Shown here: positions 11,346 to 23,369 of the stretch, one piece after another
How the letters are laid out: every line of letters begins with the position of its first letter
Position numbering within the stretch: the first letter of the stretch is position 1
Assembly (NCBI GenBank): GCA_033032175.1
Contig: CM065309.1
Coordinates: 10,416,001-10,480,000, forward strand
DNA length: 64,000 bases
Direction: 5' to 3'
Source: Saturnia japonica
Lineage: Eukaryota > Arthropoda > Insecta > Lepidoptera > Saturniidae
Notes under the pieces: generated by a model
What the model was told of the DNA's origin: nothing
The model's database searches: none
Seen by the model: the letters and a program-made list of their open reading frames with translations, nothing else
Translations under genes and position numbers: made by a program

Positions 11346-11757
11346 TCATTTCCTGTAGACGTTCAGAGATGGAGGAGTTACTTTTAGAAATCACTGTCAT
11401 TCACGCAAAGGAGGATACTGTTACTGTGATATTGAGCAGATGAGGAGTAGTTACCGGTAACAGCCCTCCGTGACGAAGACACCGCAACACTTCAGTCGGC
11501 TCGGCATTAGAAGTGATTTTTTATGCTGGAGTCTGAAGGGGATTTGGTACCGAAAATCCCGGGATTAAATTTGACAAATCCCTGGATTTCGAAATTGTCA
11601 ATTTTTTTTATTGTTTATAAGTATTACAGGAAACGTTTCATTTCACTTGACAATATGTCAGTCTTCCTGTTTTTCCAGCTGATTTAGTTTGCGTTTATTC
11701 TCGGCTCGGAGACCAAACATTGGATGCATTATTATAACATAGATTTTATTTCGCAAT

Positions 11758-12205
11758 GCAAATAAAAGTGTCTAACCATTTTAAACCATATCTGGTTATT
11801 TTAATTTAATATGGTGATTACTGATATCTTTATAATAACTTGTTTGTGACTGGAAATTAAGTCTCATTAAGTTATTTTTTTGGAAGTCGGTGTTATAGAC
11901 ACTGAATAGTTGGTTTATTATAATACAGGAAGTTTGAAGTGGTTAGATTTTGTCAAACTTACTTTTTCTGATAACATGTTATGATATATAGTAGGTATGT
12001 AGGAGATTTATAAGCCAAAAGGGAGTATGAAATGATTAAACAGATAGAAATAGATAAAAGTGTATTTCCAGGATATCTCACATTAAAGTCTATAAAATTG
12101 TATGCAGGTTTACTATACCTTAAGTTAATTGCTTAATACATTACTAAATCCTTAACACTCTTCCTTCAATTGACCACAATAAACGGTCCAAAACAAGAAG
12201 AACTC
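11758..12205. other. Segment present in copy B, absent from copy A
   Basis: A passes directly from TTTTCGCAATGA to the CATTATAGACAGTTCC block (about 4060-4086), while B has about 450 nt of AT-rich sequence between the same anchors. No terminal repeats or coding motifs are visible, so this may be a deletion in A rather than an insertion in B. Confidence 0.6.
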
Positions 12206-13112
12206 CCATTACAGACAGTTCCGTGTGGAGATCTCGAACCAGGATCTCGTGGTCTTGGTAGATCGACACCAGCAAATTCGCACCAAGAAGCTCGCCTCCA
12301 GGAGTCGGCACGGCGTAGGCTGTACCAGAATGCATCGCTCGAGCAGACGACGCAGCACCAAAATATCGCGGCTATTGGGATTCCCTCATATGCAACAGGA
12401 AAAATTATTATTTGTATTATTAATACAAATACCAGGTGATAATTTCCTGGTAGTATTCTTTCAATCTTCAGTAGATATTTGTCGTCTATACAAAGGGTAT
12501 TTCATCCATAATAATATTATAACATTATTTCACGAATATTGATTTCATATAAAAATCTATCATGCCCTGACGTTCTTTTCAAATACTAATTTTTCTATTA
12601 ATTATTTGAATCTTTTTTTAGTACAAAATTAATTTATACTCGAAATCGGACTATGTATCTCAACGTTTTATTAATTTGCATTAAACCTTGTTACATAAAA
12701 ATATATTTTGCTAACTGCTAACAGCGCATGCCCTAAAACTATGAGCGTAACAGAAATTGACATATTAATTAATTATGATAAAAATTATATAAAACATTCT
12801 TTAATAAACTAAAAGGATCGAATTATAAATGATATCTGAACGGACGAATACATCAACCTAAACGATACTCTGGAAATAAAAAAAATAACATGCATAATAT
12901 TAGGTAAATAATAGTATAAAGATATTAAAAAAATATAAGCTGACCACTAGACCTAATATAACAAAGACTTGGAAACCCGAAATCCCGGGATTGGATAAAT
13001 AGGCCGGGATCGAAACCTCTATGTCCGACATACGCGCCGGTATATTAAATAAAGCAATCAATCAACTTTAGAAAAAAGTTATATTCAGTCGAAGTTTTCT
13101 TTTATAATAATA

Positions 13113-13280
13113 TGTTAGAAAAATATATATTTGTATCTCAAAACATTATATTATATTTTTCTCACTTGACATTTTTTTTGACAAACATTTAAAACCAATT
13201 GTTTTTATATGAAGTAAAAACATACAATGATATGCAAAGAGATTATATTCGTTTCACAACAAAGCCTCTTTGCTTCAACA
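13113..13280 (-). repeat. Copia 3' LTR
   Basis: 168 bp, TGTTAG...TTCAACA, one difference from the other LTR. It directly adjoins the polypurine tract at 13281-13289. Confidence 0.95.
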
Positions 13281-13289
13281 CTCCTCCTT
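13281..13289 (-). other. Copia polypurine tract
   Basis: Minus strand AAGGAGGAG immediately before the 3' LTR, the expected primer for plus-strand DNA synthesis. Confidence 0.75.
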
Positions 13290-13337
13290 AATCTCATGCA
13301 TACATACTTAAATGCTAAGAACAACACTCATATGGTT

Positions 13338-16300
13338 TCATACACACAATCCCATACCATTCACACACCATTCAAATTTGCCTCTAGATAGAGGTTTGGT
13401 TAAGACATCTGCAATCATCTTGTCAGTTTCTCGATATTCTAATTTTATAATATCAGACTCAATCGCATTGCGTATAAAATGATATCTGATGTCTACATGT
13501 TTAGTACGTTGATGATGCACTGGATTGCTTACTATGGCTATTGCTGATTGGCTATCTGAAAAAATTGTTATAGCTTTTTGGTCCTTTTGACCAGTAATCT
13601 CTGCTATAAATCGCCTTAAGAATACAGCTTCCTTAGTTGCCTCCGATAATGAGACGTATTCAGCCTCAGCCGTACTAAGAGCAACTGTACGTTGTTTAGT
13701 GCTCTGCCACGTAACAGCTCCTCCTTGAATAAGGAACACTGAGCCCGAATACGAACGGCGATCGCTATCTCCTGCGTAATCAGCATCAGTATAACCTAAA
13801 AGAATCTCTTTGCGTTTCTCTTTTATGTATCTCAAGCCAAGAGTCTTTGTACCTTTTAGATACCGGAGTACCCTTTTAGCTGCAATCCAATGTTGCTCCT
13901 CGTAGCTCTCATTGAACTGGCTCAAATAATTCACCACCTGAGCTATATCGGGCCGTGTACAAATCGCCAAATACATAAGCGATCCTATTAAAGCTCGATA
14001 TGGGATCTTCTCATTTGGTTTCCAGGCATGTCTAGACTTTTCTAGTCTTTGGCCGGGTACAGCTGGTGTGACAACAGATTTGCAATCCTCCATATTGTAC
14101 GTTTTTAACAGCTTCTCCACATAATTCTTCTGATGCAGCTTAATCCCGTTGACATCTTGTACAATATGAATTCCTAACATTAATTCAGCCTTACCTAGGT
14201 CTTTCATTTCAAAGCTGGACTCCAATTCTCTCTTAACTTTGAGCATTTCCTGCTCATTGTTCCAAAAAATCAGGATGTCATCAACATACACAGTAATAAT
14301 TATCACATTAACACCTTGTGACTGCATGTAAACACATGGCTCATTCTCAGACCGTCTGAATTTCAATCTTATTAATGCAGAATGAAGCTTCATATTCCAC
14401 ATACGTGGAGCCTGCTTCAGACCATATAGTGACTTTTGTAAAAAACAGACACAATCCTCCTTGCCATCTATCTCAAACCCCTCCGGTTGTTTCATATAAA
14501 CAGTTTCTCTTAGATCTCCATTCAGGAAAGCCGATTTAACATCCATTTGTTCAATTTTTAGATTCATATTAACTGCTAAAGCTATTAAAACTCTGAACTA
14601 ACTGTGTCTTACCACAGGTGAAAAAGTTTCAAAGTAGTCAAAGCCTCTGCGTTGACTGAAACCTCTCGCAACGAGTCGTGCCTTATAACGAGTCTTTCGC
14701 CCCGCCTCTTCTTTAATTCGAAATAACCATTTCGAATCAACTATGTTACACGATCTCGGTGGTTTCACAAGTATCCAAGTTTTGTTTTTATTAAGAGCCT
14801 CAAGCTCCTCCTCAATTGCAACCTTCCAGTTAGCTGCATCCTCTCGGGAAAGTGCTTCCTGAACGGTTAAAGGGTTTTGAAATGCAGTAGCAGCTTGATA
14901 AGTTACAAAATCTGGAAACTGTTTTGCATTCCTCTCTTGCAATGGGTATCTTCTATCTGACACCTCATTGTCTAGATGTGACGAGATATCCTCAACATCT
15001 GATTCCTCTCTTTCATCAGAAGTTACCCACTCGTCATCCTCAATCTCAATAATTTCGTTTTTAGAAACCGTTTGCTTCGTCTCTGCATCATTTCCATCTC
15101 GTTCCTGTGGGACACTCATGTCCTGAACCTCTTCCTTGTCAGTAGTTTCTGAAACACTCTCTGGTTCGAGTATAGCCTCTGTCAGTTGAACATCTTGCTC
15201 TATAGGTACTTCTCTTTTGCTTACGTATTTTTGGTTCTCGAAGAACACAACATCTCTGCCCTTATGCAGCTCACCCGTCGCTGGATCAACTAAACGGTAA
15301 CCTTTTGTTTCTTGACAGTATCCAACATGAATCAATTCTTTGCTTTTACTGTCCCATTTTTTTCGTTTTTAGTCTGGAATATGAAGGTAAGCCTTGCACC
15401 CAAATACTCTGAGGAAGCTCAGATCTACCTTACTTCCAGTCCACGCCTCTTCTGGCGTCATATTTTTCACAGCTACAGTTGGTGATCGGTTTTTCAAATA
15501 CACTGCAGTATTAACTGCTTCAGCCCACGGCTGTCTACCTAAACCAGCTTCTTCCAGCATAGTTCTAGCTTTCTCAGTGATGGTTCTGTTAGCTCGTTCG
15601 GCAACTCCATTATGTTCGGGTGTATATTCCACTGTGAGTTGATGACGTATTCCCCTTGCTTTACAAAACTCATCCATCCGCCTGTTTACAAATTCCTTGC
15701 CATTATCGGATCTAATAATTTTCAACTTCTTTCCAGTTTGACGCTCCACTAGTTTTACGAATTCAGAAAACTTCTCAAATACCTCTCCTTTATTCCTCAA
15801 GAAATAAACAAACGTTTTCCTAGTGAGGTCATCAATGAATGTGAGAAAATATCGATACCCTCCGTATGACTTCTCACTCATAGGTCCACACACGTCAGTG
15901 TGAATTAAACCCAATACCTCCTTTGCCCTGCTGGCACCAGTTTTCTTGAATGGCTGCTTTGTCTGTTTTCCCATAACACATGCTTCACACTCTAGCTTAC
16001 AAATAGTCTTGGAAAAACTTACTCCTTGCACCATCTTATCCATAAGTAATATAAGATTTCGTACCCCTAGGTGTCCCATTCGCCTGTGCCATAACATCAT
16101 TTGATTACAATCTGTTGAAGCCATAGCTACTTCCTGTGAACAATATTTTATCTTATAAACACCATTCTCTACAATACCTGCATGAGAAACTTCACCAGTA
16201 ACCTTACATCCATCTGCTTTCATAATCTTAAAGCCAGTTTTATCGAATATTAGAACAAGGTCTCTACTAACGATTGTGCTCACACTCAGTAGGTTAGCTG

Positions 16301-17336
16301 CTAACCCAGGTACATACATTACACCTCTTATTGAAACACCCATCTTCTCATTAACCACATTACCAACTGCCTTACCAAATACCGTTTCTCCATTTGCACA
16401 AGCTACCTCTACTTCTTTGTCTAATTTTTTAAAGTCCGTTAACCAATCTCTTCTGTTCGTCATATGGTTAGAGGCTCCAGAGTCAAGTATCCAATCTCCA
16501 GATCTTTGTTTCCCTGTAGTCGCCATCGCCAATGACGTCAAAGCATCCTTCTTAGACTTTGGGTTCTTTGGACAATCTTTCGCTTTGTGAGGCCCATCAC
16601 AGATGAAGCATTTTATCGTACGAAATTTGGTCGCACTCCACTTCTGTTGCTTATTATTTTTACTTTTGTTTTTAGCTTGCAAAGCATTCGTCGCAGTACT
16701 CGAACCTGTTTGATAGGCGTCCTCCATTTGAAACAGCTTAGCTTTTACGTAATCAGTGGTTAATTCTATGTTTGTGTTTTCTATTGCTAGTCTCATGGGT
16801 TGGAATGTCTCCGTTAACCCCTGTAGCATCAAGGTTGCAAGTAGTTCATCGTCTACATCCTTGCCAAGATCATGAAGCTGCTGCGCTACAATCATCATGG
16901 CCGTTACGTAGTCTCTCACTGTAGAAAATTGCTCCAATTTCAGGTTCACCAATTTCGAAAGTAGTTTGCATCGATTATTCAGGCCCTTATCCTCGAAAGC
17001 AGCCTTTAGAGCATCCCATGCCTCCTTTGCAAACTTCGCATGGCGAACGTGGACCAAACAATGTGCCTTCACCATCAAGCAGATTTTTGCTCTGGCCTTT
17101 TGATCCCTTTTACAGCCTGAGATATCACTTGCAGCCGGTGTTGTCATCGTATACTCCCACAAATCTTCATGGATTAAGTAAAGTTCCATCATGAACTTCC
17201 ACGAGTTATAATCAGTACTACCATCAAGTTTCTCCATTGTTGGTAGGCTCGAACTCATGTTACCTCCTTGGAAAACGTCTAATTTTTTATTCACGCTAAA
17301 TGTGTTTACATTATTCCCATTTCCAAAATCTGTCAT
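13338..17336 (-). pseudogene. Copia gag-pol polyprotein with two in-frame stops
   Basis: A single frame of 1333 codons broken only by TAA at 15369-15371 and TAG at 14598-14600; the segments on either side are all in the same frame. Domain order is the Copia one. Gag carries a zinc knuckle CFICDGPHKAKDC (CX2CX3HX4C, one residue shorter than usual), and the protease site is WILDSGASNHM. Integrase shows an HHCC zinc site (H and H in WHRRMGHLG, C and C in CEACVMG) and a D,D,E core (HTDVCGP, RSDNGKEF, HNGVAERANRT). Reverse transcriptase has YGLKQAPRMWN and the catalytic VYVDDILIF. RNase H has GYTDADYAGD and STAEAEYVSL. The first stop falls between integrase and the variable linker, the second at the start of reverse transcriptase. 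The copy cannot make reverse transcriptase without readthrough. Confidence 0.95.
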
Positions 17337-17357
17337 TATTCATTGTTTTCCATAAAT

Positions 17358-17374
17358 GCTGGGCATACATAACC
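17358..17374 (-). other. Copia primer binding site (putative)
   Basis: Next to the 5' LTR the plus strand reads GCTGGGCATACATAACC. Initiator tRNA-Met has GCTGGGCCCATAACC around its anticodon stem-loop, so two 7-base blocks match with a short mismatch between them. Drosophila copia primes from an internal fragment of this tRNA; the same use here is inference. Confidence 0.55.
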
Positions 17375-17542
17375 TGTTAGAAAAATATATATTTGTATCT
17401 CAAAACATTATATTATATTTTTCTCACTTGACATTTTTTTTTACAAACATTTAAAACCAATTGTTTTTATATGAAGTAAAAACATACAATGATATGCAAA
17501 GAGATTATATTCGTTTCACAACAAAGCCTCTTTGCTTCAACA
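17375..17542 (-). repeat. Copia 5' LTR
   Basis: 168 bp, TG...CA ends; promoter-side LTR for the minus-strand polyprotein. Confidence 0.95.
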
Positions 17543-18024
17543 TAATAATCCTTTTATTTCCTCTTAATTACTTCTGCAAAGAAGCGAGTTGGAGCCTAAA
17601 ATGGCAATATGCCAACCAAAAATTTAATTGTGTATAACAACAAGCACATCTGTGTGTACGATATTAACCTGAGTGTTTGATGTAACATCAATATTCATTT
17701 TAATCATAACTATTCACCATTAATTCATGGCAAAAAAAAACAAACACATGCAAACATACATAAACAACAACATACACAAACATGCATGCATATTTTTTCA
17801 AAGCCAGTGGTCTACTTTCCATTTAATTATCTTTCTTGTCATCAGAACCAAATTGTATCGTTGAAGGGTTGGAAGGATCAGTTTGAAAATAGACTTGAAC
17901 CCACCAACCAACTTATCAATTTGTTACCGACTTATGTCGGATACTCTCTAGCAATTGTTAAAAGGTTTTGCAATAGATCTTTATCTTAATAAGGGAATTA
18001 GAAACAGAATTATTTCAGGTGATC

Positions 18025-18048
18025 TTTATTTACTATATGCAATTTATT
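18025..18048 (-). other. Polyadenylation signals of CPR-B
   Basis: Minus-strand AATAAA at 18043-18048 and 18025-18030, equivalent to those of CPR-A. Confidence 0.6.
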
Positions 18049-18271
18049 AAAACACAACAAATAATATATGACATTTTAAAATATGGAAGCGAGCATCAAA
18101 TAACACTGAGTAATAAGTTTTGTGTGCAATGAATACTGGACCGCACATTCTTGTGTTATTGATATCGATTACTTATTTCACTACTTCAAAGAGGATGGTA
18201 GCTCTCTAAAATAACCACTATTACTTAAAATTTACAGACTGTTAATTCAGAAACGGATATTTATTTGGGGC

Positions 18272-19438
18272 TTATTTCCTGGAAACGACCTTGGGGATGG
18301 AATCGCCCTCAGCGTGGTAACCGGTCTCGTCAGCAAAGTAGTTTATAGTCTCGAGTTTGCCTTCTTTGTCGGTGTAACTGTAGGAACCACGGACTGTGAC
18401 GACAGGGTGTGGCTTGTTTTCTTCATCGAGAGTTTCCTTCACTTCACCCTGTTCCGCACGGGAGATGCCATCTTCAGTCTCGAAACTGTATACAAAGGAA
18501 AAACGTTGCAATGAAAATTAAATTAGATATTATAGAAATAATAATACTAGTAGATACTGCAAATATCCTACAGCCGAGAAAGAACTCCTTGACGGAAGGA
18601 CGAAAGGCACAGGCTTGCCAACCTGAGGGTGTAGTGACACCAAACGAAGTATTGGATAGTGTTATCTACTAATAGTGTTAATTAAACATGGATTAATCAC
18701 AGTCATTTGCACTATCGATTAATCGACACATGATCCATAAATTGCAAATAACGTAATGTATTAAACTAAAATGTTGAAGATAAAAATGGTTACTATGAGT
18801 CAATGGCTTTTTGAATAACTCCAATCCTTTGATACATTATTTTAATGTATCTCTTAAGGTTTACCCAGGGTAAGCTATTTAAGCGTTCGAAAAAAAATTT
18901 ATGATAACTTAATATCAAATCATTGAATGTGCTCTACCATACAAAAACTTATCTGGAAGTTATTGTTTAAATGAACCTTCCGTAAAACTTCTCTAAATTA
19001 CAGTGAAAACCTCATTAAAATTGACTAAATCCATTAAATTTCTGGTGCCGGTCAATCCCCCGCAACCATTTTGCTGAGATAGATTTTTTTAGGACTCTAC
19101 TCCATTCTACGCTATCGTTTCTAAGATCAAATTAACATACTTTCAAATTAAATAAATATATTGAAAAATCTTACCTGTAGATATAACTTCCATCCGGCTG
19201 CTTTTCGAATTCCGAGCGCAAGATCTTGACTGGTTCTACTGCAGGGGGAGCAGCTACAGCGACAGCCGCGAAGGCCACAGCAATCAGGATAATCTGAGAC
19301 AAACACCATGACTCTGTTTAACATAAACCAAGCTTATTAAATATACCAATATCGGGATATTATACAAGATAATTAAAATGACTTTTATGATAATCACAAC
19401 TTAATAAAGTTAGGAGGGCTAATACGTACTAATTTCAT
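18272..19438 (-). CDS. CPR-B: RR-1 cuticle protein, duplicate of CPR-A
   Basis: Exons 19430-19438, 19175-19293 and 18272-18485; 342 nt, 113 aa, with the same splice signals and phases as CPR-A. The protein is identical: signal peptide, then an RR-1 chitin-binding domain with [10 protein letters not shown] and [14 protein letters not shown]. The 333 nt of exons 2 and 3 show no nucleotide difference from CPR-A. By contrast intron 2 is clearly diverged (six differences in the 60 nt aligned with 7441-7500). TATA box, initiator and polyadenylation signals are all kept, so both copies should be expressed. Recent gene conversion over the exons is the simplest explanation. Secreted structural protein of soft cuticle. 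Confidence 0.93.
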
Positions 19439-19481
19439 TTTTAAAGATTTTTAGTATTTATCGCGTGGTGCCAGATGAGCG

Positions 19482-19518
19482 AATGACATCTTTGGCGATT
19501 GTGACAAAATCTTTTATA
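19482..19518 (-). promoter_or_regulatory. Core promoter of CPR-B
   Basis: TATAAAAG at 19511-19518 and initiator TCATT at 19482-19486, with the same spacing and the same TTTTGTCACAA block as CPR-A. Confidence 0.75.
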
Positions 19519-20310
19519 CCTAGGTCTCTTTAGAAACATAGCAAATACCTAATATGTAAATGTCACTCACACAGTGGTTTTCCAGCTAAAATCAACTCGA
19601 GCACCTGATGAGTTGATTTTCAATTCCATGAAATAAATACGTTTCTTTATACTATTAATCTGAAAATATTAATTTATAGTACACAATTTATTCGAAGTTA
19701 TTATTCTTAAACATTTAATATTTCTTTCATATGAAACTTAAGTAAAAATAAGAAAGCTTTCTTTCTGTATACAGTACATCTATATTAATAAATCTTCTCT
19801 GTCTGTCTGTCTTGTGTTAATTCTGTCTGTAGATTATTTTTTTTTCAAATTTCCTGATAGGCGTAATATATGAACGAATTTGAACACGAATATGCCATGA
19901 AAAAAATTTTCTTGGCTGTCTGTTTGTTTGTCCGGATTTAACTTAAAATCGAAAAGACCGATTCTTATGAATTTGTACACGAGATGCTTATATCATTGGT
20001 TAATTGATAAGGTATTAGAATGTTCAATATTATTTTTAAAAATCGTAAAAAAAGAATATCCAAAAAAAAAAATACATATTAGCATAAACTTAATACTATT
20101 CATGGAAAGTAGTTCATACAACGCTTCTTCTTTTTTAAATTACAGTCACGAACTTGGAAGCGATCGTAGTCTTTATTCTCGATTATCCTAGGTTATAAAC
20201 TATAATAAATAAATATGTATAAACTACTATATGGGCCCCCAGATTATGAATTTATTGATTAACACTGTTATTTCTCTAACATATAATTTTTAAATACCTA
20301 TTTCAACTTT

Positions 20311-21957
20311 AGGGCCATCCATAAATTATGTCACACGTTTAGGGGGGGGAGGGGGTCGACGAAGTGTGACATTGTGTAACAAGGGGCGGGGGGGAGTCCC
20401 AAATTTTGTGACATCACATTTTTTCAAAATATAATATTTTATACCTAAGTACATTAGAACTTCTTTAAGTCGAAAACCTCCAAAACTCGAAAGAATGTGT
20501 TCCCTTCCATTCAAGCCCCAAAACCTCCGTTGCACTAAATCTCAACCCTCTAGTGAAAATAATCAGAGAAAAATTAAATTGGACTTCTGTATTTCGAACA
20601 TAGCAATGTTTTGTTTAACAACTTTTACAACTCGATTATTTGAAACTTACCTTTATAGTTCGAAGAAAAATAAGTTACCGACTTTAAGAATATTATCGAC
20701 AATTTAAGTACACCATTGTTTCTTAGAAATAAACTTAGGAGTATACAATAAATAGGATTACCATGAATTTATGACTCACGTTAACATGTGCTTGCTTTTA
20801 AAGTGAAACATTTATTAGATCGTCTCAAAAATTTTGATCTGTGTGTTTCACGTCGCGTGACGGTTGGCCGCTCAACAAAGGCCAATGCGTGGTCAAAGGC
20901 GCTCGCCAGAGCAGCCAAGTCAATAATTAATGGAATATTTCCAAAAATTTTTAGTTAAATGTCTATAATGTGAAAAAAAATTCACTTTTTCCATGGTTTC
21001 ATAAAACCATACAATGACTTTTTGATGTTGTGTTTAATTTTATTATTTTTGATTTAATTTGAACTTTAGCGAAGCAAGTCATCTTGTTTATTTTGTCCAT
21101 TTATTGTAGCTCAGACGCTATTGTTAATTTATTGTTTTTACTTTTCCTTTACGACTGTAATTTGTATTTTAATACCTGTGCGAGTCTAAGTCTTTGCACG
21201 TGTTCTGTTTTTTATCGTGTAAATATACCGCGCAGCGCAATAAACGGGGGATTCGTAAATTCGTATGATTTAGATAAGATAGAATACTCGAACAATACTA
21301 CATGGGTTTCTATCAAAGAGGCAAGAACCGCATTGAATACTTTACGGAGTTTTATAGAGCAACCCAGCAACACTGAAAAACAAGAGCCGACTGCCTTTGA
21401 CAAATACCGCCACACTGCGCCTTGCCACGATTACTTTGTTTGCTTCATCATATTTGAAGCAAGTTCCGTATGATACCTATTGCCCCAGTGTCGAGGCATA
21501 CTTATTTAAGCGATCGTGTGGCATCTGTGGTCTATATTTTGCATCATACAAGGCCACTCACCTACAAAAGAAATCACATAAAACGCAAGAAGAAGTATTG
21601 TCCATCGCGAAAATTCGGCCTCAAAGAATTGCTGCTAGACGTGCCAGGGAAATTCTTTGTTTGAATGATGACAATGAAGCTTTATGGTTAGATGAAGAAG
21701 ATGTTGACACAATGAAAGTTTCTGATGATAACTGTCCAAATGAGAACGATGTGACTACTATGCCAGTTATAAATAATATAAAGGAATGGGTTCGAAGTCT
21801 ATGAACTGAAGAGGATTAAGTTTTTACCTTTCATTAAAGTGATTTAATTTCTAATTATAAAATTGCATAATATGTGACATCACACTGGGGGGGGTCTCAC
21901 AAGTGTGACCAGCTGTGACAAGGACGGGGGAGGGGTGACGTAATTTATGGATGGCCC
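20311..21957. mobile_element. DNA transposon with G-rich terminal inverted repeats, family unresolved
   Basis: The ends are inverted copies of GGGCCATCCATAAATTAnGTCAC (20312 onward; complement ending at about 21955). Inside both ends lie G-runs with GTGTGAC repeats, and TGTGACATCACA occurs at 20407-20418 and 21873-21884. I recall similar GGGCCATCCATAAATTACGTCA ends from other invertebrate repeats but cannot name the superfamily from this alone. No clear target duplication is visible. The interior holds a broken coding remnant at 21084-21804. Confidence 0.7.
21084..21804 (+). pseudogene. Broken ORF in the TIR element, possible transposase C-terminus with C2H2 finger
   Basis: Two overlapping frames (21084-21473 and 21397-21804) read as one gene split by a frameshift near 21450. 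The first part contains VSIKEARTALNTLRSFIEQ, which has the feel of a transposase tail. The second has a C2H2 finger, CGICGLYFASYKATHL followed by QKKSH (CX2CX10HX5H), and an acidic tail (WLDEEDVDT). Position inside terminal inverted repeats suggests it belonged to the element's protein. No catalytic triad is visible, so the family assignment is open. A host gene captured by the element is the alternative. Confidence 0.45.
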
Positions 21958-21959
21958 CT

Positions 21960-22904
21960 TTCCTGAATATAAAACTTATTTTTCAATATAAAAAAGCATA
22001 CTTTAACCCCCTGAAAAATATACGTGCCGCTTTTCTACTCTTTATTACCTTTTATGATTATTTTTAACAGTATTGAACAAGAAAAAGTTCATTGTTATTT
22101 TCTTTCGATTGTGATATAATAGAACCGAATGATTTTAAATGGAATAAGTCACAGATTTGAGGAAAAGGCAGATGGAGCCGTCAGACCACGAAAAGGTCGC
22201 CAACAATAATTAATATTTGATTGTGTCAATTTTGTAAGAAAACGTCATGCAATGTCGTCAGCATCTCGTTTGTTTAAAACTTTCAATGTGTTTGAATATT
22301 ATTTTAAAATATGGCATTTTGTTTGCAATTACACTTTAAAATTCATTTGATAGGTAGCAAAGCACGTTTTGATATTATTTTCCTTGTTATTTGTTACTAA
22401 TCACAAAAATAAAATAATGTTGCTAGGTTACAATGAAATATTTTCCTGGAAGTTATAGTCTTTATATATGTAGTGTTAGAAGATCACTTTATTTACAACC
22501 TGACTACTACGAAACTAAACGTAGGGTAATATTTGTTACGTAATAGTTTATTTGTTGGGTCAAGATCTGCAAACATTGCAAAAGATAGCGATATTGTTCC
22601 AAACTAAAAAATATAGAGAGCCCTGGATACTATAGATTTCAGTAAAAAATCTAAAATTCAAGACAGTTGCTAAAAATTTCAAAGGCTTATGTCATCGGAA
22701 AAATTAGGGATAGGTATGGTAAGTTGAAACAAAAGTCGTAAAAAAGAACCAAGAAATATACATTTTTTAATAAAATAAAAAATTTCTCATAAAATATTGT
22801 TAAATAGGTAAATTTGCGCCATTGGGGTTCTGTGAGTTTATCTTTAAATAGATGAGTTCTTATCTCTCAAATAAGTATTTTTATGTAGTATTGAATGGAT
22901 ATCG
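21960..22904. other. Non-coding interval, no gene seen
   Basis: AT-rich, with no motif, repeat boundary or coding signal that I can support. Confidence 0.5.
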
Positions 22905-23365
22905 ATCAGGCTCTAAAATTATAACTTCGGAAGTTCCTTAAGGCTCACATCTCGGTCCTATTCTCTTTAACTACTTCATAAATGACCTGCTCAGTTATTT
23001 TAATCATTCCAAATTTACATTTTTGCCAATAACATAAATTTTGCAAGGGTTATTGAATCAACAGAGGACACCGATTTGCTCTTAGAAGATCCAAGGAACT
23101 GAAGCAGTGGTGTGGTAATAATGGTATGCATTTAAATGTGAATAAATGTTTTCACGTAAAATATCTAGAAAGTTATATTAATTCCTTACGACTATTACAT
23201 TAGACCTAACAAAATTCATGCGGTAAATACCGTTAAAGATTTAGGCGTATATTTTGATATAAAAATGACCTTTACTTCTCATATAGAATAATTACTCACA
23301 AATACTGGGTTTTGATATCAGAATTTATAGAGACTTCCGCCAATACAGAACAAAGATTCTACTGT
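22905..23365 (+). pseudogene. Decayed jockey-like LINE reverse transcriptase fragment
   Basis: Frame-hopping translation gives recognisable blocks: GSHLGPILFNYFINDLLSYF (around 22935-22995), then KWCSNNGMHLNVNKC-like and NTVKDLGVYFDIKMTFTSHI. Multiple stops and indels; the catalytic ADD is lost. Confidence 0.65.
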
Positions 23366-23369
23366 ACTC

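Larger units (their letters stand above)
13113..17542 (-). mobile_element. Copia (Ty1/copia) LTR retrotransposon, complete
   Basis: 4430 bp with two 168-bp LTRs (13113-13280 and 17375-17542), each starting TGTT and ending AACA and differing at one base by my reading (position 9 of a T-run). It is flanked by a 5-bp target duplication TAATA (13108-13112 and 17543-17547). Duplicate A has the uninterrupted target near 6292. Transcription runs on the minus strand. A primer site adjoins the right LTR and a polypurine tract AAGGAGGAG adjoins the left LTR. Near-identical LTRs mean a recent insertion, after the A/B duplication. Confidence 0.96.
11505..20225. repeat. Segmental duplication, copy B
   Basis: Partner of 3810-8930. 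Corresponding gene positions differ by a constant 11276 nt over exons 2 and 3 because intron 2 is exactly the same length (686 nt) in both copies despite many substitutions. It contains the Copia insertion and the extra segment 11758-12205. Confidence 0.85.

Noticed and set aside
12170..12542. Overlapping basic open frames in the duplicated non-coding block (also near 3966-4240)
   Set aside because: Copies A and B differ by changes that break the frames, and no known domain is visible.
16276..16590. Plus-strand open frames across the Copia element
   Set aside because: Antisense shadows of the polyprotein.
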